Shown here in pieces: positions 15,825 through 15,962 of a stretch of 15,962 bases of DNA (position 1 is the stretch's first letter; each line of letters opens with the position of its first letter). The notes under the pieces are model-generated. The model was given only the letters and a program-made list of their open reading frames with translations, did not search any database and was not told the DNA's origin. Position numbers and translations under genes: made by a program. The DNA is from Candidatus Bipolaricaulota bacterium (GTDB lineage: Bacteria; Bipolaricaulota; Bipolaricaulia; RBG-16-55-9): NCBI GenBank assembly GCA_018609825.1, contig JAHEOA010000189.1:1-15962 (forward strand). The letters run 5' to 3'.

Positions 15825-15962
15825 CGGGACCTCGCCTCCTCACAGCGCCGTCGATAGATGTCGGTGTACTCCTCGCGGGTCTCTTCGACGAACACACCCG
15901 TCGGTCGCGCGCTCATGTCGACGGGACGTTCATGGCTGTTGGAGTGCCCGTTGCCGCCCTGC
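15821..15962 (-). CDS. korB: 2-oxoacid:ferredoxin oxidoreductase, beta subunit C-terminus (partial)
   Basis: Only the last 46 codons are in the window, from the right edge to TGA 15823-15821. The frame is open and its stop overlaps the korC start. The visible peptide, ending E-E-T-R-E-E-Y-T-D-I-Y-R-R-R-C-E-E-A-R-S-R, is a charged tail and carries none of the thiamine-diphosphate or iron-sulfur motifs, which would be upstream. The name rests mainly on position, since the beta subunit gene normally precedes and couples to korC. The Q-G-G-N-G-H-S-N-S-H start of the visible part resembles no motif I can name. Confidence 0.6.
   Translation of the reverse strand, partial: QGGNGHSNSHERPVDMSARPTGVFVEETREEYTDIYRRRCEEARSR

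Overview
This 16 kb window comes from a high-GC bacterium (GC-rich codon third positions, Shine-Dalgarno sites of the AGGAGG type). It is almost filled by one strand: 18 densely packed minus-strand genes of energy metabolism, plus one truncated plus-strand gene at the left edge. The separate pntAA/pntAB/pntB genes, unfused nuoC and nuoD, acidic low-complexity tails and a two-gene nuoJ point to a bacterium outside the enteric group. The phylum cannot be fixed from the sequence alone.

Right to left, in the direction of transcription: (1) 15962-15255, the last codons of korB and the complete korC, the beta and gamma subunits of a 2-oxoacid:ferredoxin oxidoreductase. (2) 15254-15090, a 165-nt AT-richer gap with a 15-bp perfect inverted repeat and a possible 51-codon ORF. 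(3) 15089-13512, a GltD/NfnL-like iron-sulfur flavoprotein whose stop overlaps nuoA. (4) 13515-3770, a complex I operon in the order nuoA-B-C-D-H-I-J1-J2-K-L-M-N. nuoE, nuoF and nuoG, the NADH-input module, are absent, and nuoJ is split into two short genes with separate ribosome binding sites. (5) 3769-3611, a 159-nt gap with a candidate promoter and a small palindrome. (6) 3610-683, pntAA-pntAB-pntB, the proton-translocating NAD(P) transhydrogenase. (7) 653-599, a stem-loop with a U-tract that probably terminates the minus-strand unit. (8) 543-1, the 3' end of a convergent trypsin-like peptidase gene.

Read together, the genes suggest a redox hub. A 2-oxoacid:ferredoxin oxidoreductase makes reduced ferredoxin. 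A GltD/NfnL-like flavoprotein stands where nuoEFG would be and may exchange electrons between ferredoxin, NAD(P)H and the complex I stub (NuoB/C/D/I). The NuoA/H/J/K/L/M/N membrane arm pumps ions. The transhydrogenase spends the proton gradient to make NADPH. The gene identities are secure. The electron route is inference, because nuoEFG could lie elsewhere in the genome.

The points most worth a second look are the NuoEFG-less complex I fused by gene order to kor and the GltD-like gene, the split nuoJ, the absence of the known membrane histidine from both expected places in the transhydrogenase, the unusual extra cysteines in NuoB and NuoD near cluster N2, and the perfect palindrome between korC and the GltD-like gene.
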